From assembly GCF_031585635.1 (NCBI RefSeq), contig NZ_CP134198.1:1-64000 (forward strand): a stretch of 64,000 nucleotides of DNA, read 5' to 3'. This document shows, one piece after another, positions 35,973 to 45,681 of the stretch. Made by a program: the position numbers and the translations under genes. The DNA comes from Paraburkholderia sp. FT54. Lineage in GTDB: Bacteria; Pseudomonadota; Gammaproteobacteria; Burkholderiales; Burkholderiaceae. Each line of letters opens with the position of its first letter. Positions within the stretch are counted from its first letter, which is position 1. The notes under the pieces were generated by a model, which was not told the origin of the DNA, searched no databases, and saw only the letters and a list, made by a program, of their open reading frames with translations.

Positions 35973-37048
35973 AGAAAGAACACCTTGAAACGGACGGCGC
36001 CATAGATCCGCCAGAAGATGGAAAGGAACGGAACTGGAATCGATGTCCACGCCATTTCGGCAATATGCCGCCAGCTTCGATCGCGGCCGCGCAGGCGCAT
36101 CGCGCAGAAACTCGCGGTCAGCACAGACCAGGCGACGAGACCGCCAAGCGCTACCGCCGGACTGCGGGCAAGCCCGCCGATCAGCGCCGTCAATGCCGCG
36201 CAGAGAATGGTGTAATAGAGCTGCGGAGGCCGCGCACGAATCCGTGTTACGAATAGTTCGGGATGCTTGCGATAAAGCAGCGCATCAAACTGGCTCTTGC
36301 GCTGCTGGGCGATGCTCACCCCCCAGCGCGCGGGCCGCACTGGATGCACGACCACCGCATCGCTTGCGCGCACTATCTCGCCCCCTGCCCGCATCAGCGC
36401 GAATTGCAGATCGGAGTCCTCGCGCCACGCGCAGGTGAAGCGTTCGTCGAACCCGCCGGTCGCACTGAGAAAGCGTCGGGCGACGAAGGCATTCGCGGTC
36501 GCGAACTCGGCGCGCTCCAGGCCACTCGCGTCCGCTTCGTAATCGGTCGGCAGCGGTGGCAGCGGCACCAGGATCGTTCCAGCGGCGGCCGCAGCGCCCG
36601 GCGCGAGCGCCGCGACGCCGGCGCTCAGCCAGTGCGGATCGGGCAGCGTGTCGTCGTCGGTGAATGCGATCAGCGGCGAACGCGCGAGCCGCCATCCGGC
36701 GTTGCGTGCGCCGGCGGGACCCTGCGTGCGCGTGACGGGCACATAGCGCACCGTAAGTCCGCGCGCGGCCTGGGCCTCTCCAATACGCTCGGCGCACGCG
36801 CGCGTGGCTTCGTCCGGACCGTCGTCACAGACCACGATTTCGTAGCGCTCCGCCGGAAAATCCTGCTGGCACAGCGCGTCAAGACACGCGGCAAGCATCG
36901 CCGGCCGGCGATAGGTCGGCACGACCACGCTGACGTCCCGGTGCGCCACCAACGCACCCGGGCAGCTCGCGGCAACTGGCTCGGCGGTGCAGCGCGGACC
37001 GGCGAAGTCGCCGCCCAGATTGACCGGACCGGACACTGGTGAACTCAT
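35969..37048 (-). CDS. GT2 glycosyltransferase with membrane tail
   Basis: 359 residues. The GT-A core has DVSVVVPTYRRPAMLAACLD, VVCDDGPDE, FTDDDTLPD (DXD) and a WREDSDLQFALMRAGG loop. Two or more hydrophobic segments after about 275 (YYTILCAALTALIGGLAR, VALGGLVAWSVLTASFCAM) anchor it in the inner membrane. It starts in an ATGA overlap with the carbamoyltransferase gene and ends in another with the GT9 gene, so these three are tightly coupled. Confidence 0.85.
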   Translation of the reverse strand: MSSPVSGPVNLGGDFAGPRCTAEPVAASCPGALVAHRDVSVVVPTYRRPAMLAACLDALCQQDFPAERYEIVVCDDGPDEATRACAERIGEAQAARGLTVRYVPVTRTQGPAGARNAGWRLARSPLIAFTDDDTLPDPHWLSAGVAALAPGAAAAAGTILVPLPPLPTDYEADASGLERAEFATANAFVARRFLSATGGFDERFTCAWREDSDLQFALMRAGGEIVRASDAVVVHPVRPARWGVSIAQQRKSQFDALLYRKHPELFVTRIRARPPQLYYTILCAALTALIGGLARSPAVALGGLVAWSVLTASFCAMRLRGRDRSWRHIAEMAWTSIPVPFLSIFWRIYGAVRFKVFFL

Positions 37049-38790
37049 GCGTGGACTCCCGGTTTCTCGACGAGGAACGGCCCGATCACGAGGGCGTCGA
37101 GCGGCGAGGTCCAGAACGATTCCACCGCGTCGCGCGGCGAGTTCACCATCGGCTCTCCACGGGTGTTGAAGGACGTGTTCACCAGAATCGGCACGCCGGT
37201 GCGTTGTCTGAACGCGGCCAGCAGGTCGTAGTAAAGCGGATGCTGCGTGCGGTTGACGGTTTGCACGCGCGCCGTACCGTCCACGTGGCGCACGGCCGGA
37301 ATGCGATCGGCCTTGTCGGCGCGCACGTCGAAAACGAACAGCATGAACGGCGCGGCCTTCCCGCCGACGAACCAGTCGCTTGCATGCTCTTCCATCACGA
37401 CCGGCGCAACCGGGCGAAAGTCCTCACGATCCTTGATCTCGTTGAGCGTCGCCTGCATGTGCGGATCGACCGGCGACGCGAGGATCGAACGGGCACCGAG
37501 CGCACGCGGCCCGAACTCCGTGCGACCCTGATACCAGCCGATCACTTTGCCGTGGGCGAGCAGACCGGCGGTTTCGCCGGCGATGTCGGCGAGCTTGCGG
37601 TACGGCACTTTCGACCAGCGCAGGAACTGTTCAATCTCCGCGTCGCCGTATTCCGGGCCGAGGTACGCGTGCTCCATTATCCAGCGGCGCTGGCGGTCGC
37701 CCCGTGCGCAGCGCTCGCGGTAATCGATCCATAGCGCCGCGCCGAGCGCGGTGCCCGCATCGCCGGCCGCGGGTTGGACCCAGACGTCCTCAAACGGCCC
37801 GGCATCGCGCAGCTTCGAATTCATCACGCAGTTCAGCGCGACGCCGCCGGCCATGCTGAGGGTGCGCAGCCCCGTTTGCCGATGCAGCCAGCCGGCCAGT
37901 TGCAGCACGGTTTCTTCGAGCACGCGCTGCAGCGAATGCGCGATGTCGAAGTGGCGCTGTTCGAGCGGACCGCCACGCTCGCGCGGCGGTCCGAACCGCG
38001 CGGTCAGGCGCGGTGCCTCGACGGTGTAGCTGCCGTCGGCGCGACAGCGAACGATCTCGCGGAACACATCGAGGTAGGCGGGCTTGCCGTATGACGCGAG
38101 CGCCATCACCTTGTACTCGTCCGACGAATGCAGGAAGCCGAGCCAGTCAGTGACGGCCTCGTAGAGCAGCCCGAGCGAATGTGGCAGTTCGACCTGCCTG
38201 AGCCGCGTATATTCGCCGCCGACGAACTGTCCCATGCTCGTTGTCACGCCTTCGCCACGGCCGTCCATGGTCAGCACGGCGGTGTCGTCGAACGGGGCGG
38301 CGAGAAATGCGCTTGCTTCGTGCGCGAGATGATGGTCGACGAAGTGCCATTCGAAGCCGTGCTCGCGGTCCACGCCCTGAAAACGCCTGCGCAAATGATG
38401 CGGCGCGCCGTCGAGCAATTGCCCCTTTGCGTTCGCGATGTAGCTCAAAAACAGCGGGTCCCACGGCGATGCGGAAGGGTCGGTCAGGCGCGTGCTGGTG
38501 GGATCGAACGGCAGCTCGATGGTTGCGCCCGGACGGCTGGGCATGCCGCCGAACAGCGCGGGGTCGTACGAATACGCCACGTGATCGATGTCGGCGAGCG
38601 TGATGCCGGCCGCCTTCAGGCAATAGTCGATCGCGTCGAATGGCAACTGCCAGGTCGAAAACGGCACCGGGCGTTTCGCATGTTTAACGTGCGTGAAGCG
38701 TTCGTCTTCCGCAGCGGCGAGGACCACGCCGTCGCGCAGCAACGCTGCGGCGCTGTCGTGGTAGACGGCATTGATTCCGAGTGTGTACAT
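37045..38790 (-). CDS. NodU/CmcH-family carbamoyltransferase
   Basis: 581 residues. The N-terminal Kae1-like ATPase fold has LGINAVYHDSAAALL, AAAEDERFTHVKH, VDHHLAHEASAFL (metal-binding His) and TMDGRGEGVTTS. The C-terminal domain has GKVIGWYQGRTEFGPRALGA and DREDFRPVAPVVMEE. Such enzymes move a carbamoyl group from carbamoyl phosphate, through carbamoyl-AMP, to a sugar hydroxyl (as in NodU or TobZ). The acceptor is presumably the glycan built by its neighbours. The start is the ATG at 38790, 23 bases after the GT9 stop; the frame extends upstream without RBS. Confidence 0.9.
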   Translation of the reverse strand: MYTLGINAVYHDSAAALLRDGVVLAAAEDERFTHVKHAKRPVPFSTWQLPFDAIDYCLKAAGITLADIDHVAYSYDPALFGGMPSRPGATIELPFDPTSTRLTDPSASPWDPLFLSYIANAKGQLLDGAPHHLRRRFQGVDREHGFEWHFVDHHLAHEASAFLAAPFDDTAVLTMDGRGEGVTTSMGQFVGGEYTRLRQVELPHSLGLLYEAVTDWLGFLHSSDEYKVMALASYGKPAYLDVFREIVRCRADGSYTVEAPRLTARFGPPRERGGPLEQRHFDIAHSLQRVLEETVLQLAGWLHRQTGLRTLSMAGGVALNCVMNSKLRDAGPFEDVWVQPAAGDAGTALGAALWIDYRERCARGDRQRRWIMEHAYLGPEYGDAEIEQFLRWSKVPYRKLADIAGETAGLLAHGKVIGWYQGRTEFGPRALGARSILASPVDPHMQATLNEIKDREDFRPVAPVVMEEHASDWFVGGKAAPFMLFVFDVRADKADRIPAVRHVDGTARVQTVNRTQHPLYYDLLAAFRQRTGVPILVNTSFNTRGEPMVNSPRDAVESFWTSPLDALVIGPFLVEKPGVHA

Positions 38791-38813
38791 GGGCGTTCGC
38801 AAAGAAAGAGGTT

Positions 38814-40058
38814 TCAGGGAACCAGCGGTTCGTCGGCAAGCGGCGGCGCGTCGGCGTGGCTGGCGTTGCCATTCGGGTCCGGCTTCGGGTTGGCCTCGGC
38901 AATCGGCATGGCGGCGCGCAATTCGAGCGCGGCTTGCACGACCTCGCCAGGCGCGACGCCGAGCAGACACGCGTGATGCTGTTGTGGACACACGCTGCGA
39001 TAACACCAGCGGCACTCGACATCGCGAAACAGCACGCGATGCGGTGTCTGCCAGGGCGCATGCTGCGGATTGGTTAGCGCGTACAGATCGACAACCGGCG
39101 CGCCCAACGCGGAAGCCAGATGCACGGGCCCGCTGTTGTTGGAAATGAGCACGCTCGCGCGTTCAATCAGCGCGGCGAGTTCGCCGAGGGTCAGCGTGCC
39201 GCTCAGGTCGTGCAGGTGCGTGCGAACGCCACGCGCGGCGGCGCGGATCACGGCCTCGGCCAGTGGACGTTCGCTGGAATTGCCGGTAATCAGTAACGAC
39301 GCGCCGGTTTCGCGTACGAGCCGCGTGGCGACGTCGCCGTAACGTTCAGGCGGATAGCGGCGCGACGCAGCCGTCGCTCCGGGATGCAGCACGAGCCATC
39401 CGGCCGCGGGATCGATCCCGCGCGCCGACAGTTGCGTGTCGAGCGCGCGCCGGTCGGCCTCGTGCACGCAGAAGCGCATGCGCGTATCAGGCGAGTGTGC
39501 GCCGACCTGGCGCACGAGATCGAGCTGGCGTTGCACTTCATGACGCGTGCGCTGCTGCGGTTCCGGCTCGCGCAACCAGTTCGTCAGCAACGCATAGGGG
39601 TTTTCGCGGCAATGCGCAAGACGGCGCGGGATGCCAGCCAGATAGCAGAGCATCGCGCCCGGCAGGGGACTCTGGCTGTATACCGTGAAAATCACTGCGG
39701 CGTCGAAGCTGTTGCGCCGCAGACGCTCCTGCATCCGGTGATCGTCGACCAGCGTGCGCACAGCGCTCGACGCATGGGCGACCCACGGCGCGTCATATTC
39801 GATCACGTCGTCGACATCGTCGAGAAATGGCGCCAGCGCTACACCGCTGCGCGACGCGAGCAACGTGATTTGACGATCTGTAGCGGACGCTCGCAATGCG
39901 TGCAGCGCGGGCGTGGTCATCAGCACGTCGCCGAGATTGTCGAGCCGCACGCACAGAATGCGCCTGACGTCGTCGCCCCAAGGCGTGAACGGCGATGTTT
40001 CCAGCGGGACACGCGCATGAGCCAGCGTCGGCTGCGCAAGCAGCAGTGGCGCGTTCAT
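38814..40058 (-). CDS. GT9 (heptosyltransferase-like) glycosyltransferase B
   Basis: 414 residues. GT9 blocks: RRILCVRLDNLGDVLMTTPA, WLVLHPGATAASRRYPPERY and VLISNNSGPVHLASALGAPV, plus a late Cys cluster (CRWCYRSVCPQQHHAC). It has a 30-residue N-terminal extension before the first strand. The ATG at 40058 overlaps the stop of the phosphatase gene by ATGA. Together with the other GT9 it suggests two heptose (or similar) residues in the product. Confidence 0.85.
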   Translation of the reverse strand: MNAPLLLAQPTLAHARVPLETSPFTPWGDDVRRILCVRLDNLGDVLMTTPALHALRASATDRQITLLASRSGVALAPFLDDVDDVIEYDAPWVAHASSAVRTLVDDHRMQERLRRNSFDAAVIFTVYSQSPLPGAMLCYLAGIPRRLAHCRENPYALLTNWLREPEPQQRTRHEVQRQLDLVRQVGAHSPDTRMRFCVHEADRRALDTQLSARGIDPAAGWLVLHPGATAASRRYPPERYGDVATRLVRETGASLLITGNSSERPLAEAVIRAAARGVRTHLHDLSGTLTLGELAALIERASVLISNNSGPVHLASALGAPVVDLYALTNPQHAPWQTPHRVLFRDVECRWCYRSVCPQQHHACLLGVAPGEVVQAALELRAAMPIAEANPKPDPNGNASHADAPPLADEPLVP

Positions 40059-40657
40059 CGCGTGACTTCCGCGTTGAGCGGCGCTGTGCGGCAGCCGCCG
40101 TGATGGCGCTCGACGAACTGCACGGCTGCGTGCAAATGGGCGGCGCGCGCGAACGGCACACGCAGCGGGCCTTCAATCCATTCGGTCTCGTGGCCGTTGT
40201 CGAGCAGCACGGTGCGGCAGCCGGCACGGTTGCCTGCTTCGACGTCGTCGAGAATGTCGCCGATAAACCAGCTGCGCCCGAGATCGATCCGGTGCGCGCG
40301 CGCCGCGCGCCGCAACAGGCCCGACCCGGGCTTGCGGCAATCACAGCCGACGTTGTATGGCGCGACCTTGCCATCGGGATGATGCGGGCACCAGTACGCG
40401 CCGCTCAAGGTCGCGCCGCACCCGGCGAACAGGTGATGCAATTGGGCTTCGACCTCCGTCAACGCCGAGCGCGCGAACATGCCCAATGCGACGCCCGGTT
40501 GATTGCTGATGACGAACAGCGCGAACGGCGACGCGGCGAGCAGCGTCAGCGCGGCGCGCGCGCCAGGAGCCAGGCGCATCAACGCGGGGTCGATGTTGTA
40601 CGGTACGTCGTCGAGCAGCGTGCCGTCCTTGTCGAGAAATACAGCGGGTCGCAGCAT
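40055..40657 (-). CDS. GmhB-type heptose-1,7-bisphosphate 7-phosphatase (HAD)
   Basis: 200 residues. HAD motifs: FLDKDGTLL (nucleophile Asp), VISNQPG, and CRKPGSGLL followed by WFIGDILDDVEAG. The zinc loop that marks GmhB is intact: CPHHPDG ... CDC. GmhB removes the 7-phosphate from D-glycero-manno-heptose bisphosphate on the way to ADP- or GDP-heptose. Its place in front of two GT9 genes supports a heptose-containing glycan. The other heptose genes (gmhA, hldE) are not in the window. It is 93 bases downstream of the first gene of the cluster. Confidence 0.85.
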   Translation of the reverse strand: MLRPAVFLDKDGTLLDDVPYNIDPALMRLAPGARAALTLLAASPFALFVISNQPGVALGMFARSALTEVEAQLHHLFAGCGATLSGAYWCPHHPDGKVAPYNVGCDCRKPGSGLLRRAARAHRIDLGRSWFIGDILDDVEAGNRAGCRTVLLDNGHETEWIEGPLRVPFARAAHLHAAVQFVERHHGGCRTAPLNAEVTR

Positions 40658-40750
40658 GATGGGGGTCCTGGCGAAAACCGTGAGTGAATGCCGAAGTGGT
40701 GCCGCTGAAGCGACATCACGCGATATCTGTCTGCGTGTGTGCCCGCAGCG

Positions 40751-42055
40751 TTAACCGGACGACGCTCCCGCCGCGGCGCGCCTGGGCATCTCCATCTGCC
40801 CGACGACGGCTTCCGTCGGTGCCACGTCTGTCGCCCGCGCCAGCTGCGCGTAGATCTGCGCGAGCGACTCGCCCACACCGCGCCAGGTGAATTCCGCGTA
40901 CGCGCGAGCGAGACCCGCTTCGCCCATCCGGCGCGCCAGTTCGGGGGCGCGCCGCAACTGATCCAGGCACACGGCGAGCGCGGCCGGATCGCGCGGCGGT
41001 ACCAGAAAGCCCGTTACGCCATCGGCCACCGAATAACGAATCCCGCCCACGTCGGCGCCGATCACCGGCGTGCCGCAAGCCATCGCCTCGACCGGTGTAA
41101 TGCCGAAGGGCTCGTACCACGGCGTCGTCACGAACACATCGGCGGCGCTGTAGAAGTAGCGCAGTTGCGCACGGCCGCGCCGGCCGACGAACGTGACTTG
41201 CGCTGCCACGCCGCATTCGCTGGCAATACCGCGCAGGCGCGCAATTTCGGGGGTTGCGAGTTCGTTCGGCGCATCGGAGTTGCCGCCCACTACATACAGT
41301 CTCGCGGACGCGCGGAAAGCCTGCTTCAGAACGCTCACGCTGCGCACCACGTTGTCGATCCCTTTGCGTGGCACGAGCCGGCCGAGTTGCAGGACGATGA
41401 ATTCGTCGCGCTGCCAGCCGAGCGCTTCGCGTGCGACAGCGCGCCCGACGGGCCTGAATTCGTCGGCGTCGAAACCACACGGGACGATCCGGATACGCGC
41501 CGGGTCGGCATGGTAGTGCTGGATCAGGTCCGCTTCGTCCTGCGGACACTCGGCGACGACGGCGTCCGACAGCGCAACGAGGTCGTCTTCGATCGCGAAG
41601 CGTTCGTCCGGAAAGCCGTCGCTTGTGCCCTGATGAAGGCGTCGCACCCGGCCGAGCGCATGAAAGGTGGTGACGAGCGGAATGCCGAGCGCCGCTTTCA
41701 CCTTCAATGCGGCGAGACCGGACATGAAGAAGTTTGCGTGCATCACGTCGTACTGCAAACTTTCGCGGCGAAAGAAGTCGATGAGAAAGGCTGCAAACTC
41801 ATCCATGAACGGCAGCAGCTGTTCCTTCGGCAATTGCATCGGCGGACCGGCAGGCACATGGATGACGCGCACGCCGTCCATGTCGGAGATGAGCGGGAGC
41901 AGCGCGCGGTCGCGCCGCGAGAACACGTCGACCTGATGGCCCGCTTCGAGCAACTGGCGCGCGACGTTCGCAACGTAAATGTTCTGTCCGCCACTGTCGA
42001 CGCCCCCGGCCACCGCAAGAGGCGAAGCGTGTTCACTGATAAGAGCGATTTTCAT
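40751..42055 (-). CDS. GT4 glycosyltransferase, first gene of the glycan cluster
   Basis: 434 residues with the full GT-B fold. N-terminal: ISEHASPLAVAGGVDSGGQN (typical of the sucrose-synthase/MshA-like GT4 group), VANVARQLLEAGHQVDVFSR. C-terminal: QLGRLVPRKGIDNVV, YVVGGNSDAP and PWYEPFGITPVEAMACGTPV (E-x7-E). It has no membrane segment. The ATG at 42055 faces a 950-base gap that probably holds the promoter of the whole cluster. Confidence 0.9.
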   Translation of the reverse strand: MKIALISEHASPLAVAGGVDSGGQNIYVANVARQLLEAGHQVDVFSRRDRALLPLISDMDGVRVIHVPAGPPMQLPKEQLLPFMDEFAAFLIDFFRRESLQYDVMHANFFMSGLAALKVKAALGIPLVTTFHALGRVRRLHQGTSDGFPDERFAIEDDLVALSDAVVAECPQDEADLIQHYHADPARIRIVPCGFDADEFRPVGRAVAREALGWQRDEFIVLQLGRLVPRKGIDNVVRSVSVLKQAFRASARLYVVGGNSDAPNELATPEIARLRGIASECGVAAQVTFVGRRGRAQLRYFYSAADVFVTTPWYEPFGITPVEAMACGTPVIGADVGGIRYSVADGVTGFLVPPRDPAALAVCLDQLRRAPELARRMGEAGLARAYAEFTWRGVGESLAQIYAQLARATDVAPTEAVVGQMEMPRRAAAGASSG

Positions 42056-43001
42056 GGGTACCTTCCCGGCGTGGAGAGTGACGGACGTTGAGCGAGGTCG
42101 GCTTCCCCGGCAGGCTGTGCGAATCTGCGCGGTCGCGGCTTACCGCGGGCCGCAGCATGCGGTGTGCCAAACGGCGAGTGAACGGCAGGGGACAACGTCA
42201 TTGCTTTTGCGGCGACGACCGAAGCGCTGTGGCGCGCCCCTTCGCATTTTTCGAAGCGCTGTGGCGTTCCCTGTTTTTACAAACGGGGCGTGTAACTCTG
42301 GCAAGGAAAAGCTCTCAGCACGACGGGGGGCGGAGGACGCGTTGGCGGATCAACGCGAAATACGCAGTACTAATGGCTCCCTGTACCCAGCGATTTACGC
42401 CTGACCGGCGTCTGGGTGCGTTATATCCGCTGATCGCGAACTTGTACGTCACGGGGATTGCGCAGGCGAGTCTGGGGGCAGTGCGGGTTGCGGGTGGATC
42501 GTCACAACAATCACGCGTGGGTCAGGGTGCCGGGCACGGCGACAAGCCGGCGGAGCCTTCGCAGTCGGCTGCACGTCGGATGGAGACGGCGCTGGCCGCG
42601 ACGGGCGGCAGCTTTACGCCCGGCCTCTGGCGCGTGAGCCTTCTATAGAGCGCTGACACCGTCGGGACCGACCTCGCGACTCTCGCCAGGGAAAGGCGGC
42701 GTTCGCAAGGACAGGGACTTGGCAGTGCAAGCCGCTCGTTCAGCTCCCAGTGCACCGCGACGCTGATCTCCGCAACATGCTGTTGCGCTGACGCGCAGTC
42801 GTTCAGCCTGTTCTCTCTGAAGATGCAAGCACGGTGTCGCACTCGCGTTGAGCCTTGAGCATTGACGGCCGGGAAAGCAGATACCCGCGCGCGTATCAGG
42901 CTTGCACCTGGACAACCCGGCATGCTGGTTGCTGCCGGCCAGTAGACGCAACGAACCCTCGGCCGTCATAGCCCACTCAACCGATTGAGGAGAGGTCACG
43001 C
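42056..43001. other. Large divergent promoter region
   Basis: About 950 bases between the glycan cluster and the DUF4142 paralogue, which diverge. No gene, repeat or RNA recognised. GATTGAGGAGAGGTCACGC just before 43002 is the RBS of the downstream gene. Confidence 0.5.
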
Positions 43002-43544
43002 ATGAAACGGATTACACTCGTCGCAGCCGTATGTGCTTCTTTTTGGCTGCTTTCACCCGTGGTCAACGCACAGACCCAGGCCGCTTCCACTACTGCAGCG
43101 AATCCCCTGCCCTAGGTGGACAAGGATTTCGTTCAGGCTGCGAGCATGTCGTCGTCGACTGAAATGGACGCAGCGAAGCTTGCGACCAGCAATTCCAGCG
43201 ACAAGGATGTGAAGTCATTTGCTCATCACATGATGCTGGACCATACCAAGCTGACCGTGCAGCTGAAGATGGCTGCACCGCACGGCGTCGAGGTGCCGAA
43301 AGACAATTCGGACGCCAGCGTCCTTGACACATTGAAGCAGCCGAAGGGGAGGGAATTCGATCAGGCTTACATCCAGAAGGTGGGCCTTGAAGGCCATCAG
43401 TCGGCCATTGCGGCGTTTGAAAAAGAGATAGCGGACGGACAGAACGCCGACCTGAAAAAAGCGGCGCAAAAGGCGCTCCCGACGATCAGGGAACATTACA
43501 AAATGGCGCAAGATCTCGCGGCAAAAAAGGGCGTGGCCCAGTAA
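43002..43544 (+). pseudogene. DUF4142 paralogue with an amber codon
   Basis: From the ATG at 43002 (RBS GAGGAGAGG) the frame gives a signal peptide (KRITLVAAVCASFWLLSPVV) and AQTQAASTTAANPLP, then TAG at codon 38 (43113-43115). The rest of the DUF4142 domain is intact in the same frame (FVQAASMSSSTEMDAAKLA through YKMAQDLAAKKG). The intact copy at 6764 has a Gln codon (CAG) here. A GTG directly after the TAG could restart translation, but that product would lack the signal peptide and stay in the cytoplasm. Confidence 0.85.
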
Positions 43545-43835
43545 TCGGCTCGCGAACGCGGCGAGCATCGCCATTGCAAAAGTGAAAGCGTGTCTGCCGC
43601 GGTTGCGGCTGCGCATGCGCCAGGCGAGGCCAGCACACCGTATGCGCCGCGCAACGCGGTGACGCACCGATCCGGGCCACGGCGCGGGATGAGACCGACT
43701 TCAGTCTAGTTATCGCAGAGCGGTCCCTTTGAGAACCGCCGGTGCGAGATGCACGATTCCCCCGGGTATCCCACTTGCGGGCCGATAATTTTCAAGCGGC
43801 TGCCATGCGGGCTTTTCATTTATCAGGAGGTTTGA

Positions 43836-44852
43836 ATGCCATCCGACAACACTACATCGACAGCCCGCCGCAGGTTGATGCAAGGAGCCGCAGCGGGAGT
43901 GGTGACAACCCTGGCCACTCATGCACTCGGACAAGCCAGCGGCACGGAGACGACCGGAACGGCCGGCGCGGCTCCGCTAGCTGATCCGCGAGGCCTGCAC
44001 CCTCATCCGCCCTTTCCGGCCCAGGAACAGCCATGGCCCGGTCTCGCGGGACGCATGACGCCGCGCCCCGACCACGGCGAAACCAGCTATCTGGGCACCG
44101 GCCGCCTGACTGGCCGACACGCGCTTATCACCGGCGGCGATTCCGGCATCGGCCGCGCGGCCGCCATTGCGTTCGCGCGTGAGGGCGCCGACGTTGCGAT
44201 CGTCTATTTGCCGGCGGAAGAGCCGGACGCGAGGGAAGTCGTGCAGGTCATTCGCGCGGCGGGCCGCAAAGCGGTGGCGTTGCCGGGCGATATCCGCAAT
44301 GAAACATTCTGCCAGGCATTGGTTGCGAACGCGCTCCAGCAAATGGGCGGTCTCGACATTCTGGTCAACAATGCGGGGCGTCAGCATAGCCACGACTCGA
44401 TCCTCGACATCAGTACGGAAGACTTCGACTGGACTTTGCGCACCAATCTTTACGCGATGTTCTGGATCACCAAGGCGGCCATCCCACACATGCCGCCCGG
44501 CGCCGCGATTATCAATACAGCTTCGGTCAACGCATACGATCCGTCGGCAAACCTGCTTGACTACGCGCTGACCAAGGCAGCCATCGCAAACTTCACCAAG
44601 GGGCTCGCCAAACAGATGGTCAAACGAGGCATCCGGGTCAACGCGGTCGCGCCGGGGCCATTCTGGACCGCCTTGCAGGTCAGTGGTGGGCAGACCATGG
44701 AGAACCTGACGCATTTCGGCGAACAGGTGCCGATGGGAAGACCAGGCCAGCCTGCAGAAATCGCGCCGCTGTATGTGCAGCTCGCGTCGACGCAGGCAAG
44801 TTACGTGACCGGCCAGGTATTCGGCGCGTCGGGCGGCGGGGGGCAGCCGTAA
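43836..44852 (+). CDS. Short-chain dehydrogenase with Tat-type signal
   Basis: 338 residues. Residues 11-32 (RRRLMQGAAAGVVTTLATHA) look like a twin-arginine signal peptide. A linker follows, then the YghA/YhdF-type SDR domain from about 88: NADP site TGGDSGIGRAAAIAF, DILVNNAGRQHS, catalytic Ser in INTASVNAYD and Y-x3-K in DYALTKAA. SDRs with export signals are uncommon because the cofactor is cytoplasmic; Tat would export it folded with NAD(P) bound. The RBS AGGAGG lies before the ATG. Monocistronic. Substrate unknown. Confidence 0.85.
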   Translation: MPSDNTTSTARRRLMQGAAAGVVTTLATHALGQASGTETTGTAGAAPLADPRGLHPHPPFPAQEQPWPGLAGRMTPRPDHGETSYLGTGRLTGRHALITGGDSGIGRAAAIAFAREGADVAIVYLPAEEPDAREVVQVIRAAGRKAVALPGDIRNETFCQALVANALQQMGGLDILVNNAGRQHSHDSILDISTEDFDWTLRTNLYAMFWITKAAIPHMPPGAAIINTASVNAYDPSANLLDYALTKAAIANFTKGLAKQMVKRGIRVNAVAPGPFWTALQVSGGQTMENLTHFGEQVPMGRPGQPAEIAPLYVQLASTQASYVTGQVFGASGGGGQP

Positions 44853-45351
44853 CCGCGCCGCATTTCCGCTCGGTGTCACCATCCGAGGATCGGGCCGGGT
44901 GGTGATCACACACGGGAGCGCCTTGTGCAAGACCGCGTAGCCAGAGGCGCCGCGCGATTGGCAGCGCGAACTGGTTCGCATCCGTCAGTCATCTGCAATT
45001 GACCCGCAGCTGCAGCGCGTCAGTCGGCGCTCGGCGACGTGCGGTCGCGTCGCATCGCGCGTAACGCCAATTCTCGTATCGCGCCCGAAGCACGGTAGTT
45101 GCCGATCCACATGATCTATCGGTCCGGCGGGTCCGCCTCCAGCACGGAACGGCAGCAGGCCGCATCCGGTGCGCTCGAGCGCATCGGAGAAGAGCGCAAC
45201 AATCGTTGAGCTGCGAGCAGTTCAGGCTCACCGTCAGTGAGCAGGCGAGGCCGCCGCAGACCTCCCGCCTGCGGATACCCGGGGACACCCCCCGAAACGC
45301 TTTAGCCCTCAGAGTTGAACAACTCCTGACCAATGTGTTGAACTTCGCGCA
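44853..45351. other. Intergenic, possible kinase trace
   Basis: 500 bases without a gene. A plus-strand piece near 45305-45350 (LRVEQLLTNVLNFA) resembles the N-box of a histidine kinase but is too short to call. Confidence 0.4.
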
Positions 45352-45681
45352 TCAGTCGGGCTTTCGAAGCCCGCTCGGATTTTCTGGTCCACCACGTGTT
45401 ACTCCTTGGTCGGATGGGCCACCTCTCACGTGGTTGTCCGGCACTGTGGGGGAAGGCGCGGATGCGGAGTGATTTGCGGGGGCCGCGCCGGGCGTGCGCT
45501 TCCGATCGCCGCTTCTCGTCGAACTTGCAGAGCCCGCGCTTTGCCTATCTGCGCCAGGCTCCAGTGTCTTTCCAACAGTAGCCCCCGCCTCGGAGGCAGC
45601 ACGTGAGGTCTGTGCAGATCCAGCCGCCGAAAGCGCGGAAATCAGCGCCGCCGTCGCAACGTGTCTTACCAGGGCTTTCAT
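45352..45681 (-). CDS. Small exported protein, hypothetical
   Basis: 109 residues from the ATG at 45681, with GGAGACGAGG directly upstream. A signal peptide (MKALVRHVATAALISALSAA, cleavage near GSA-Q) is followed by a Ser/Ala/Gly/Pro-rich low-complexity chain without Cys or clear secondary structure. It is probably a small periplasmic or surface protein. The family is unknown. The good RBS and signal sequence support it; the low-complexity body is the reason for caution. Confidence 0.55.
   Translation of the reverse strand: MKALVRHVATAALISALSAAGSAQTSRAASEAGATVGKTLEPGADRQSAGSASSTRSGDRKRTPGAAPANHSASAPSPTVPDNHVRGGPSDQGVTRGGPENPSGLRKPD

Noticed and set aside
45180..45350. Possible histidine-kinase ATPase fragment (LRVEQLLTNVLNFA)
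   Set aside because: Only one motif is visible, with stops close by and no G-box.
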